Of a stretch of DNA of 64,000 bases, positions 1 to 8,938 are shown one piece after another; position 1 is the stretch's first letter, and each line of letters starts with the position of its first letter. Made by a program: the position numbers and the translations under genes. The DNA comes from Candida dubliniensis CD36 (lineage: Eukaryota; Ascomycota; Pichiomycetes; Serinales; Debaryomycetaceae): contig NC_012867.1 in assembly GCF_000026945.1 (NCBI RefSeq), positions 124,001 through 188,000 of the forward strand. The letters are read 5' to 3'. Under the pieces are notes generated by a model. The model was given only the letters and a program-made list of their open reading frames with translations. It was not told the DNA's origin and did not search any database.

Positions 1-1054
1 CAATGTATATATATATACTTTGATTCAAGAAACTAAAAAAAAAGGAATGTATTAGGGCAAGTAAATTATAAGTAAATCTCAATCAAAGTAGGGATGATAT
101 CAATAACAACATATGTGTATTGTATGCAATCTGTGTAGTAACAAAAGAAAAAGAAAATAAAACACGAATCCTAATAATCAATTAATGATATTTGAAGAAT
201 CAAATTGGGTAATTGTGTTGGTTGGAAGATACAATTATAAAAGTAAACAAGATGAAGGTGTAAAAAAAAAAAATTAAGAGAGAGAAGAGAAATAAAAACA
301 GACGGTTTTGGTGGTGGTGGGAAAGAAAAAAAAAAAATTGTTGATCAAAGAATTGGTTAAACCTATTCAAAACTACAGAAAAAAAAATTTTATATATACA
401 TTATTTCTTGCCAATTAGTAAATATTGTACTAACAATAAGAATGCTAGATGAAAATTAATCAACATATACTTTATTACTGCTTACTATTGTTGGTTGGTG
501 GGTGTGTTATTGTATGACTATTGTTCGTTCGTGTTTTCCTGTTCTGGTTTTTGTTCAATTTTATTTGTTTGATGTTTTGGGCGATAATTTTTTTTTTTCA
601 CTCTCTCTCTATTTAGGTTTTAAACTTATTAATTTGTGCGTGTACAATTTAACAAGTATTAAATAACATTTGCTTTGTGTCATATTGGTGGTGGGTGATA
701 ATAATATACATCTGCTGGTAGTATTATCCGTCCTATGGAATTACCCATCTATAAAAATATCAGAATTATCCACTATCTTTTTCAAACCCAGATTCGTTCT
801 TGTAGTGAAAGAAACGCGACATAAACTTTGATACAATTTGATACTGACTTGATGCATTTTAAACCCGACATTAAGATACATACATACATACATACATATG
901 TGTTGTTTCGTAACAACGATCTTGCTTCTGGTGTGAAATGCAAAGTAATGTAATGAACAAGTTATTTTTAGATCCACTTAGAATAGACAATGTGTCAATC
1001 AGTTTGAAGTCTTGTCCATACAGATACAACCATACATTGTTCATACAAGATTAT
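1..1054. other. Intergenic region, no gene seen
   Basis: No reading frame in this stretch resembles a protein. It is AT-rich with A tracts (around 260-275 and 325-340), a CT-rich tract at about 600-613 and a CATA tetranucleotide run at about 874-899. The composition resembles the long 5' flanking regions of regulated Candida genes, so it may be promoter or 5' leader for a gene lying left of the window. That is inference. Confidence 0.5.
874..899. repeat. CATA tetranucleotide microsatellite
   Basis: Six or so tandem copies of CATA/TACA just outside the left edge of the transposon. It causes a spurious minus-strand frame rich in Tyr-Met-Cys-Val. It is a candidate length-variable marker with no assigned function. 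Confidence 0.85.
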
Positions 1055-1063
1055 CATAACCAT
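1055..1063. repeat. Target-site duplication, left copy (9 bp)
   Basis: CATAACCAT directly abuts the left terminal inverted repeat. The same 9 bases follow the right inverted repeat at 3295-3303. A 9-bp direct repeat outside long TIRs is the hallmark of Mutator-superfamily insertion (9-11 bp duplications are typical). Confidence 0.9.
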
Positions 1064-1094
1064 GATGCTATCTATTTTGGCGGTGAATTGACAG
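1064..1094 (+). repeat. Left terminal inverted repeat of the MULE
   Basis: These 31 bases are the exact reverse complement of 3264-3294. Identity stops at position 1063 (mismatch), which coincides with the inner edge of the 9-bp duplication, so the element boundary is sharp. Confidence 0.95.
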
Positions 1095-1948
1095 AAAATT
1101 GCCAATGGCGATAACATGCATATTTGAGCATAAGAATTCTGCATGTTGTACTCCTTTTGTTTACATTTTTTTGTTTACATTTTGCTTACCTCCAAAATAT
1201 CTTTCATCCCTTGCTCTGTCCTTTTTCTTCTTCATGATGATAAATGCCAGGCTGGCGTGACCTCAATTATTTTCCTCTCACCACCACTTTTTTCTCCTTC
1301 TTCTTTCACCATTCGTTCATCAATCCATCAGTTTCCATCATAAATCAATCAAATAGTTACTGCTACTGGGATTACAGATACTTTAAGTCATGATATGTAT
1401 GATTAATACCCTTGTTTTTGAAGAACTGTGCTTACTAACTAACTAATATAGATGAGTTATTGATTTTTGTTTGACCAGTAGGTGTCAAACTTTTGGAATT
1501 GCTATTTGGTGAGTTATAATAATTCAAGAATGGTGTACTTCTATTTGACAATTTCTGTCGGATGTTATTGCTCAAATTGCTTGATGCTAAAGTGGGTTTT
1601 TATGTTGAGGATTGAATAGCGAGTGGCATGTTCATTATCCATGAAATCTTATTATTAGGGCTGTTGAGTGGATCATTTAACTTGATTTGACAGGGGCTTA
1701 GGGCTATTAATTTGCATTTACTCGAAGTTATGGTATGATCTAAACTAGTTTTCCACTTCAACAATTACAGATAGATAAATTGTTAGTGTGATGTACATTT
1801 TCCAGCCAATTTGGATTTATGATTCAATATCAAGGGCACAAACGAGTTTTTATAAAGTATATACTTATTTATAGAGGTTTTGTATTCAATGAGATGAGTT
1901 TAAGTTAATGATTTGATCATAATTAATGTGTCATATCACATAAAGTAG

Positions 1949-2771
1949 CCTAAGGTTTCTCACGGTCACAAGAACGCTGCTGTGGAATACGAGGAATACC
2001 ACTGCAACCGTGGTGATTCCTATACTCAAACAAGTTTAAACCATCAACAAAATCAAAGTGAAGCTGCGAATGAAAACAATATCAACAATGTATTTGCTGT
2101 GAAAAAAAGAAACAGAAAAGAATCCATAAAAATAAACTGTCCAGCAAAAATCATAGTTCAGCAGAAACATAAAGGGGAACAGTGGTTTGCTGATTGGATT
2201 TATCACCATAACCATGATTTTTCAAATAGCTACTACCATAATAGTCGATTAAGCAAAAAAATTGGTTGAAGAATTGAGGATTTCAATACAACAACAAACT
2301 CCAATAGTTGAAATAATCAATTCAATGTTGGATCCAATTTACAGAAGTTGCCAAAATGTGGCTCTGAAATTAAAACAAATTGTAGTTTTTGAAGACAAGC
2401 AGCGACAAAAGGCTATTCATGACCGGATAATAAAAGACTTGCAGCATATTTTATTCAATCCAGAAATACTGAAAATGATATCCAAAGTTTTCTTAACAAA
2501 TATGCATCTTTTGAAAGATTTATAACCTATTTTAATTGAGCTGCTCACTTCACTGCCACCTCCACATCACAATACAACAGCTTTAGCAATTGACAATACA
2601 ACAGCCTCAACAAGTCATAATACAACAGCTTCAACAAGTCAGAATATGCTGAATATATCAAGAATAAGTGCAGATAACTTTGAGAAACTCGATGATATGG
2701 AGAACGGTCTCCCCCAACTATGCGAATTAATTGCTGATATTAAAAGACGAAAGCTATACGAAAAAAGCTAG
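1949..2771 (+). pseudogene. Broken MULE gene with FAR1/WRKY-GCM1-like zinc finger
   Basis: An open frame follows the TAG at 1946-1948 and has no ATG before its stop near 2268. It contains Cys at 2003-2005, Cys at 2138-2140 (context KINCPAKIIV), a Trp and HHNHD (HNH at 2207-2215). The order C, C, W, HNH resembles the FAR1-type DNA-binding domain of MULE transposases, also related to yeast Aft1. At an A7 run (about 2254-2261) the sensible frame moves to another phase and continues (KKLVEELRISIQQ...) to a TAA at 2523-2525. The same phase then reads on as a Thr/Ser/Asn-rich tail with a short tandem repeat (NTTASTS) to the TAG at 2769-2771. A second frame around 2465-2540 also looks coding, implying a further indel. 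There is no DDE domain. I read this as a decayed, internally deleted transposase gene; a captured regulatory gene is the alternative. Confidence 0.7.
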
Positions 2772-3017
2772 TTCAATGATATTTACATAACGTACCTTGT
2801 ACTTAAGAAAGATTTGAAACATTTATCTTCTGGCAAGAGAAACTTATCATATACTAACAAGTCAGAAAAACGAAGGAGATTAAATGAATGAATTGTTCTT
2901 ATTATTTTATATAAAGTTTGATTTTATATGTAGTTGTTTGTTTTATTAAGACTTGAAATGAGAAGCCGAAGAGATGGGGCCGAGTTCAATTCTCTAGTGC
3001 GAGGAAGTAGTACCACT

Positions 3018-3040
3018 TCGACCTAGAGTTGTCGACCTAG
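3018..3040. repeat. Short direct repeat TCGACCTAG x2 inside the element
   Basis: TCGACCTAG occurs at 3018-3026 and 3032-3040, next to a small inverted pair GAAGT/ACTTC (about 3004-3019). It lies in the non-coding right part of the transposon. It may be a subterminal repeat of the kind bound by transposases, but two copies are too few to be sure. Confidence 0.4.
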
Positions 3041-3263
3041 GCAAAGATCAAGGGATAAAGAATCCAAAAAAGGAAATTTAGGGGAGGATAATTGCATATT
3101 TTTTCTATTTATAGTAATAGAAATACTATTTTCGAACCGGCTCCATACATATTTTGCAGTAGAAAAGATGACTCTTTATTGAATTTTCTTCCTAAACTAG
3201 TAACTGAGAATCTGAAAATCACACGAGAAATATGCATGCAGTAATTAAAAAAAAAAGAAATTC

Positions 3264-3294
3264 CTGTCAATTCACCGCCAAAATAGATAGCATC
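3264..3294 (-). repeat. Right terminal inverted repeat of the MULE
   Basis: Exact reverse complement of 1064-1094 (31 of 31 bases). It is followed at once by the second copy of the 9-bp target duplication. Confidence 0.95.
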
Positions 3295-3303
3295 CATAAC
3301 CAT
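3295..3303. repeat. Target-site duplication, right copy (9 bp)
   Basis: CATAACCAT, identical to 1055-1063. Without the element and one copy of the duplication, the flanks join as ordinary intergenic sequence. Confidence 0.9.
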
Positions 3304-4241
3304 CATAAAGAAAGATTTGGTTGTAATTTGTTTCGATTAGAAAACCTCCCGCTTAAAATTGACAAACTAAAAATAAACTATATAATTTAAACCTCGGCGC
3401 GTCTCCACTTACTCATCTCCTTATTTCTATTAATAGGACTTAATCAAAATTCTTTTTTCCAATAACCTCCCTAGAAAATACAATAGCCTTGACATTAATC
3501 ATCATTACCAGCGTTACTACTACTTCAACCTTTAATCTGCTAAAAAACAATATGTCCTTATTCCCCTCCTATTACACTGGTATATTACTGTACATATTTT
3601 TTTTACATTTGTTTCAATAGTAATGCATACATTAAAAGCCACCACAAAGTACAAAACTAAATCAATTTTCAATTTTCAATTTCTTAAATGGTGTAAATCC
3701 TTGCCTTATTTGGTCTAGTAAGGTTATGAGTTTTGTGTAGTTTGTTTTGATGGAGGTTTTTTCCAATTCAGTTTTTACTTCTTATTGGAGTTTTATTTGT
3801 ATGTTAGTGAGTAGCAGAGCTGATTGACTAGAGGCAATTACTAATTGGTGTTCTATCAACTTGATAGAGTGGATACAAATATCAACGAAGATGCTATTAA
3901 TAGGGGTAGAAATAGAGCTTTATTATTATTTTTCGTTGTAATTTTGTACGAAAATTTATTATATTCAATATTGACTTGACGTTTGTGTTGTAATTGGCGA
4001 TACCTAAATAGATTTTTTCTTAGAACGTGTTAAAATTCAACTTTAAAGAGCTGATGCACTAGGCATGATCATCCTATTTGTTATCACATTACTCTATTCA
4101 AACTATAGTACATAAGTTTCCGTTTAATTCAGCAACTCATTTACCTTTGATTGTCTTCAGCTTTGTCTGTGTATCTGTCCAATCTATCAACCCATCAAGA
4201 CTCCAACCTTTTCAACATTTCCTACACCCTACCTCATTCAA
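3304..4241. other. Intergenic region downstream of IMP3, no gene seen
   Basis: AT-rich sequence between the transposon and the 3' end of IMP3. The short frames present (for example around 4078-4326) run antisense into IMP3 or lack protein-like composition. I see no RNA gene. Confidence 0.5.
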
Positions 4242-4793
4242 TTATGCTAAATCAAAATCATCAATTTTATTCTTGTATTTAAGAACATTTCTTTTAATTT
4301 TAGAATTATCTACCCATGTCAAATAATCTTCTAAATTTCTTGTGATTAAATAAGCTGGATCAGTAATTACATTAGGTCCCACTCTAACATGACCTTGTTC
4401 AATAAATTTTACTGCATCACTTATAGTTTCTGCCATTTTCAATCGACACATAACCACACCGATTCTTCTTCGACATAAAATACTCACAGTGACTTTATTT
4501 TCCAAATCAGAAATTTTCGATTTTGTCAGTAATACCCCCATATTATATAATTTTTCTAATAATAATTGTTCATGTTTAATTCTAAATGGATCAGTTGATG
4601 GTAATAATGATAATTTATGAGCTAATTTCCTTATATCACCACATATTTTATTATATTTATGATAATCTTCTCGATTTTGTATATGATATGTTCTCATAAC
4701 TTGAGTGTCTCGATGACCTTGATCTTGTTTCCAGTCAAGAAAATCTACTTTTTTCAATAATTTCTTCTCATGATGTTTTAATGCCCTAACCAT
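4242..4793 (-). CDS. IMP3: U3 snoRNP protein Imp3
   Basis: A 183-residue protein with the Imp3 layout: a basic N-terminus ([21 protein letters not shown]), the segment [19 protein letters not shown], and an S4-type RNA-binding domain in the C-terminal half (roughly residues 108-170, [18 protein letters not shown] ... [10 protein letters not shown]). Imp3 binds U3 snoRNA and helps it base-pair with the pre-rRNA in the SSU processome in the nucleolus, for 18S rRNA maturation. Length matches the family. It is divergent from MRPL6 across 251 bp, and a PAC element lies 60 bp upstream of its ATG, as expected for a ribosome-biogenesis gene. Confidence 0.95.
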   Translation of the reverse strand: MVRALKHHEKKLLKKVDFLDWKQDQGHRDTQVMRTYHIQNREDYHKYNKICGDIRKLAHKLSLLPSTDPFRIKHEQLLLEKLYNMGVLLTKSKISDLENKVTVSILCRRRIGVVMCRLKMAETISDAVKFIEQGHVRVGPNVITDPAYLITRNLEDYLTWVDNSKIKRNVLKYKNKIDDFDLA

Positions 4794-4853
4794 TATGATA
4801 GTTGTTGAGTGTTTAAATGTTGGAAATGATAGTGTTATAGTAATTGATGATTA

Positions 4854-4861
4854 GCGATGAG
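4854..4861 (+). promoter_or_regulatory. PAC element (GCGATGAG) in the IMP3/MRPL6 promoter
   Basis: GCGATGAG is the core of the PAC motif (polymerase A and C), bound by Dot6/Tod6-type factors at ribosome-biogenesis genes. It sits 61 bp upstream of the IMP3 start and 184 bp upstream of MRPL6. Motif match is seen; function is inferred from the downstream gene class. Confidence 0.65.
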
Positions 4862-4986
4862 AGAGAAACAGAGAGAGATGGGTTTTACTTCTTTTTTTTT
4901 TTTTTTTTCACCTTCTGTACTCTTTTTGAACATTCTGCACGACATACAAGTACAGGTTTTTCTTTTTTCAAGCTTTTTTAAGATTG

Positions 4987-4992
4987 AAAATT
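4987..4992 (-). promoter_or_regulatory. AATTTT growth element upstream of MRPL6
   Basis: AAAATT on the plus strand (AATTTT on the minus), within TGAAAATTTC, 52 bp before the MRPL6 ATG. From published comparative work, mitochondrial ribosomal genes in C. albicans keep an AATTTT-type rapid-growth element that S. cerevisiae lost. The motif is short and common in AT-rich DNA, so confidence is limited. Confidence 0.35.
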
Positions 4993-5044
4993 TCTCACCA
5001 ATCAATAATAATTATACCCTATCAATCCATTTACCATAATACCA

Positions 5045-5740
5045 ATGTTTACGGCGACCAGATCTGCAACCACCACAGCATCTTTTTGTCGGTTGTTTTC
5101 CAGTTCTACAAGAACATTGTCCAATATTGGCAAAAAGCCTATCAAATTATATGAAGGAGTGAATTATTCTATTGAATCAATCCCACTAGAATTTTGTAAG
5201 AAATTCACTAAACGAAACAAAACATTTATTTTAGATAGACAAATCATTACTAATGGACCATTAGGTAAATTACGAGTAGAAATTCCTGAATTTATTAATA
5301 TTTCCCAAACCAATAATGAAAATGATAAATCAATCATTGTATCAGTGAAAAAACCTGAAAACAAAATTCAACGATCATTATGGGGTACATATAGATCAAT
5401 TTTATATAATAATATTATTGGTATTACTGAAGGTCATTTATCAATTGTTAAATTTGTTGGTACTGGTTATCGAGCCATTTTAGAAAAAGATGAAAAAACT
5501 GGTGAAGATATAATTAGTTTAAAAATTGGTTTACCATTCACTCCAAAATTGAAAATACCAAAAGGATTAAAAGTATCATCACCAAATCCAGCAAGATTAG
5601 TTATTGAAGGTTCCGACAAACAACAAGTTAAATTGTTTGCAGCATTTATTAGAGAACATAAAAAACCTGAACCATATAAAGGTAAAGGTATATTTGTTGA
5701 TGATGAGAAAATTGTATTAAAACAAAGAAAAGTTAAATAA
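5045..5740 (+). CDS. MRPL6: Mitochondrial ribosomal protein uL6m
   Basis: A 231-residue protein. The first ~30 residues are rich in Arg, Ser and Thr with few acids (FTATRSATTTASFCRLFSSS), a typical mitochondrial presequence. The rest follows the bacterial L6 fold: KKPIKL near the mature N-terminus, GPLGKLRVEIPEF, and a C-terminal half with IVKFVGTGYRA and the L6 signature-like region FTPKLKIPKGLKVSSPNPARLVIEGSDKQ (quoted in parts: KLKIPKGLKV, VIEGSDKQQV). It belongs to the large subunit of the mitoribosome. It is followed by another mitoribosomal gene, MRPL9, 254 bp downstream on the same strand. Confidence 0.93.
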   Translation: MFTATRSATTTASFCRLFSSSTRTLSNIGKKPIKLYEGVNYSIESIPLEFCKKFTKRNKTFILDRQIITNGPLGKLRVEIPEFINISQTNNENDKSIIVSVKKPENKIQRSLWGTYRSILYNNIIGITEGHLSIVKFVGTGYRAILEKDEKTGEDIISLKIGLPFTPKLKIPKGLKVSSPNPARLVIEGSDKQQVKLFAAFIREHKKPEPYKGKGIFVDDEKIVLKQRKVK

Positions 5741-5917
5741 TTGGATACATGCTATTTTTTTTTCTTTGCATTATATATATATTTATATTATCTACTTGTA
5801 TATATAAACATTTATAAATATATTCCTTACTTACTTATATTGCAATCCTTTTCCTTTTCAACTTCAATCAATCGTCAAGTATTGTGTTGTGTTGTGTGTG
5901 CGTGTGTTAGGGGAAAA

Positions 5918-5928
5918 AAAAATTTTCA
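5918..5928 (-). promoter_or_regulatory. RRPE-type element upstream of MRPL9
   Basis: AAAAATTTTCA is the reverse complement of TGAAAATTTTT, a full match to the RRPE consensus (TGAAAAWTTTT). It is 66 bp before the MRPL9 ATG. In S. cerevisiae RRPE (Stb3) marks cytosolic ribosome biogenesis; in Candida the same element also covers mitoribosomal genes. Confidence 0.55.
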
Positions 5929-5994
5929 AATACTCTCAACAAAATATTCATTTAATAACCACATTCTTTGTCAAACCTAACAACTATAACTAAC

Positions 5995-6876
5995 ATGTTT
6001 AGTCTACCACAACAAACCTTTAAAAGAGGTATTGGGTTGTTGTTGAATCATCAATTTTCATCAAACATCACATCTATACGTAATGTATCAGCAAAAATCA
6101 CATCCATTCATGCCATAACTTCATTGAAAACAACAGCACCAACAAGAAATCATACGGTTCAAGAAAGTACCAAAAGAAAATTATTATTAGAAAGACCAGG
6201 ATTATTTGCCATTAAACGAGGAATGATTACTTGGTTTAATGAAAAAGGTGAACATATTCCAGCAACAGTTTTAGAAGTAGATTCTTGTGAAGTTTTAGGA
6301 TATAAATTATTTAGAGATTTTGGTTATACTGCTGTTATAATGGGTACCATTGATAAATTGAAAAATGTTAAATCAACTAACGATTTAAGAATTTTTGAAA
6401 CGGCAAAAGTTTCTCCCAAACAAAAAATTGGTGAATTTAAAATTCGTTCCATTGATAATGACATTGAATCAAAATTAATCCCTGTGGGTACAGAATTAAC
6501 TGCTGATTACTTCACCGTAGGACAAAAAGTTGATGTTAAAGGTATAACTAAAGGTAAAGGTTTTGCTGGGGTTATGAAACGTTGGGGATTTTCTGGTGGT
6601 AGAGCTACTCATGGTACTTCAAAAGCTCATCGTACTCCTGGTGCTACTGGGGGGAATCAAAATCCTGGTCGTGTTTTCCCTGGTAAAAAAATGCCGGGAA
6701 GAATGGGTAATCGAAATAATACTGGATTCAATTTAGAAGTTTTACATACTGATGGTGAAGCAGGAATATTGATTGTTAAAGGGAATGTTCCTGGTCCTAA
6801 AAAATCAATTATTAAAGTCTATGATGCTATAAAAGAATATGGTAACTCTATAAATAATACCATCAATCAAGAATAG
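5995..6876 (+). CDS. MRPL9: Mitochondrial ribosomal protein uL3m
   Basis: A 293-residue protein. I chose the ATG at 5995 because the in-frame sequence upstream has no other ATG. The first ~55 residues are basic and hydroxylated with no acids, fitting a mitochondrial presequence. The L3 domain starts near residue 60 (RPGLFAIKRGMITWF) and includes the conserved core VDVKGITKGKGFAGVMKRWGF and GGRATHGTSKAHRTPGA (quoted as separate fragments), then GNQNPGRVFPGKKMPGRMG. These loops reach the peptidyl-transferase centre in all L3 proteins. It encodes a large-subunit mitoribosome protein and lies co-directional with MRPL6. Confidence 0.95.
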   Translation: MFSLPQQTFKRGIGLLLNHQFSSNITSIRNVSAKITSIHAITSLKTTAPTRNHTVQESTKRKLLLERPGLFAIKRGMITWFNEKGEHIPATVLEVDSCEVLGYKLFRDFGYTAVIMGTIDKLKNVKSTNDLRIFETAKVSPKQKIGEFKIRSIDNDIESKLIPVGTELTADYFTVGQKVDVKGITKGKGFAGVMKRWGFSGGRATHGTSKAHRTPGATGGNQNPGRVFPGKKMPGRMGNRNNTGFNLEVLHTDGEAGILIVKGNVPGPKKSIIKVYDAIKEYGNSINNTINQE

Positions 6877-7663
6877 TAAATACTGTCGTTTTATCCTACT
6901 TGTATATATATGTTTCTATAAAAATATATAAAATTAAAAATGATCCTTAGTAATTTTGCTGGAATTCTGCAAAAAGATCTCAAGATCAAGTATCACTTCA
7001 GTTATGGGCAAATTGTATGCAAGAGTAGAAGTAAATCAATAAACTCTCTTGTGCTAAATCCTCCCGGCTGTCAATAAATGGTTTACCCATCCTAGTTCTT
7101 TTACTAACATATATAATCATACTATCTAATCTAGAATTCAAAATGGTATGACAATACTTTATACTTACCCGCAAACACATCACCTATAGTCCCACTTTCT
7201 AGTGGACATACAATTTCTTAACTTCATAAAGCTGTCAATATCAGTTTTAACAAGGGATATGAGATGAACCGCACTTATCAACTAGTCACTAAATAACAAC
7301 AACCTAATTATTTCCTTTCTTCTCTTTTAAATATATCAAACCACCTAGCTTAAATATACTTAAAAAAAAAAAATGAAAGAAAATTATATTTTCTTGAACA
7401 AGACAAAGTCTTGAAACAGGTTTCCAAAAAGTAAAAATTTTGATACACCATTGAATGAAGACAATTCCCGGATGGTTCTGGGAAAAGACAAGAACCATGT
7501 ACGTAGGTAAATTGAAATTGATCTTCTGGCGATGAAGAAAGAAGAGAAAGAGAGAAAAAAAAAAATGGGAAAAATTTTTGTTCACTGTAAGCTCTTTAAA
7601 TAGTTTTAAAATATCTATATGGTCGTGTCCAACCCGACACAATTTCAATTTAATAATATATCT
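6877..7663. other. Intergenic region between convergent MRPL9 and ADE1
   Basis: This 787-bp stretch lies between two convergent 3' ends and should hold both 3' UTRs and terminators. The only longer frame (7304-7648, minus) is Phe/Lys-rich, arises from A/T tracts, and is not protein-like. No RNA gene was recognised. Confidence 0.55.
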
Positions 7664-8539
7664 CTAATCTTGCCATTTTTCACCAGTTAAGCTTTCATAA
7701 GCTTCAACGTATTTTTGTTTAGTTTGAGCAGCAATGTCTTCTGGCATTGCAACACCATCTTTGCCAGCAACACCATTGGTGGTTAACCAATCTCTTAAGA
7801 ATTGTTTATCGTAGGATTCTTGCGATTGTCCAAGCTTGTACTTTGCAGCATTCCAAAATCTAGAAGAGTCTGGGGTCAACACTTCATCAACAAGAACAAT
7901 TTTGTCACCATCCAAACCAAATTCAAATTTTGTGTCGGCAATAATAATACCTTTAGTAGCAGCATAGTCTCTTGCCTTGGTATAAAGATCAATAGCAATT
8001 TTCTCAATTCTATCACATAATTCTTTACCAACAATGGCGTCAGCTTGTTCTTTGGTAATATTTTCATCGTGTTCTCCTTGTTCAGCTTTGGTTGAGGGAG
8101 TGAAGATTGGTGTAATTTGTTGTGATTCTACCACATCACCAATTGGAATACCATGAACGGTTTTGCTCTTGGTATATTCTTTCCAACCAGAACCGGTAAT
8201 GTATCCTCTAACAATAACTTCAAGTGGAATCAATTTTAATTTCCTAACAAGTAATGATCTTCCTTCTAATTGGTCACGATACTTTTCCAATTGTGGGTAC
8301 TTTTCAAAAATATCCCCCTTAATTAAATGATTTTCTATAGGTAAAAAGTCAAACCAAAATTCAGATAATTTGGTCAAGATTTTCCCCTTGTTGGGGATAC
8401 CGTTGGCCATAATAACATCGTAGGCAGAAATTCTATCAGTAGCAACAAACAAAAGAGTGTTGTCGTCCACTTGGTAAATATCTCTAACTTTACCCCTGGC
8501 GATTAATGGGAAAGTACCTTCTAAGTTGGTTGAAGTCAT
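7664..8539 (-). CDS. ADE1: SAICAR synthetase (purine biosynthesis)
   Basis: A 291-residue phosphoribosylaminoimidazole-succinocarboxamide synthase, which condenses CAIR with aspartate using ATP in de novo purine synthesis in the cytosol. Diagnostic segments are the N-terminal GKVRDIYQVDDNTLLFVATDRISAYD block (fragments GKVRDIY and TDRISAYDV), LIPLEVIVRGYITGSGW, and the second signature IIADTKFEFGLD, followed by LVDEVLTPDSSRFW. Length equals that of the single-domain yeast enzymes. A TGACTC sequence close to the start may be a Bas1/Gcn4-type site. Confidence 0.97.
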   Translation of the reverse strand: MTSTNLEGTFPLIARGKVRDIYQVDDNTLLFVATDRISAYDVIMANGIPNKGKILTKLSEFWFDFLPIENHLIKGDIFEKYPQLEKYRDQLEGRSLLVRKLKLIPLEVIVRGYITGSGWKEYTKSKTVHGIPIGDVVESQQITPIFTPSTKAEQGEHDENITKEQADAIVGKELCDRIEKIAIDLYTKARDYAATKGIIIADTKFEFGLDGDKIVLVDEVLTPDSSRFWNAAKYKLGQSQESYDKQFLRDWLTTNGVAGKDGVAMPEDIAAQTKQKYVEAYESLTGEKWQD

Positions 8540-8938
8540 TGTTGGTGATGAGCAAAAAAAGAATGTTGACTCGGACTGGTTGTATTTTTTTTTTTTTTTT
8601 TGGTGCGCAATTATTATTTATTCGGTTTTAACTCTGACCAAAACATCATCAGAAAGTTTGACACAATCATTGAAATAGAAAGCTAATAAGACAATCTGAG
8701 TATATCTACTTAGCCCATACTTACATAATCCTACTTTGTACTAATAAACGGTGTATAAAATTTCAAACCAAAAAAAAAAATAAACGCAAACTATATATGT
8801 ATAAATACAACAATTGCTATATGTGATTGATTGATTGATTGTGTGTATGTGTATGATATTTTGTGGGTATGGTAGTATAAGTGTAGTTAGAATTAATTTA
8901 GTGGCATTAAAAAGCGGTAATAACAACTAGGAAGTACT
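8540..8938. other. Promoter of ADE1 and 3' flank of CRM1
   Basis: A 399-bp spacer between two minus-strand genes. It holds a T-rich tract at about 8586-8601, just upstream of ADE1, and a GATT repeat at about 8824-8840. No gene is visible. Confidence 0.5.
8567..8572 (+). promoter_or_regulatory. TGACTC, possible Bas1/Gcn4-type site at ADE1
   Basis: TGACTC is the core bound by Bas1 and Gcn4 at yeast ADE genes. It is only 28 bp from the ATG, closer than usual and probably within the transcribed leader, so this may be chance. Confidence 0.25.

Larger units (their letters stand above)
1064..3294. mobile_element. Mutator-like element (MULE), 2,231 bp, defective
   Basis: The element is bounded by 31-bp perfect inverted repeats beginning GATGCTATCTATTTTGGCGG, flanked by a perfect 9-bp direct repeat. 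A second, looser block of inverted homology (CATGCATATTT at 1115-1125 and its complement at 3228-3238) suggests original TIRs of about 60-65 bp. Inside, 1949-2771 carries a disrupted coding region whose N-terminal part has a FAR1/WRKY-GCM1-like Cys-Cys-His-His pattern, as found in MULE transposases. There is no room for and no sign of the DDE catalytic domain, so it is non-autonomous or a deletion derivative. The intact TIRs and TSD argue for a fairly recent insertion. Other ends of the element (1126-1948 and 2772-3227) show no supported gene. Confidence 0.88.

Noticed and set aside
741..977. 78-codon minus-strand frame
   Set aside because: It spans the CATA microsatellite, has low-complexity Tyr-Met-Cys content, and has no family resemblance.
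2250..2265. Programmed ribosomal frameshift at the A7 run of the MULE gene
   Set aside because: Other disruptions in the same gene (stop at 2523, second phase change) make simple decay the better explanation.
2960..3010. tRNA-like B box (GAGTTCAATTCTC) inside the transposon, possible SINE or tRNA relic
   Set aside because: Only three of five T-stem pairs form, and no A box or acceptor stem could be matched.
7304..7648. 114-codon frame between MRPL9 and ADE1
   Set aside because: Phe/Lys-rich product of A/T tracts between convergent genes, with no protein-like pattern.
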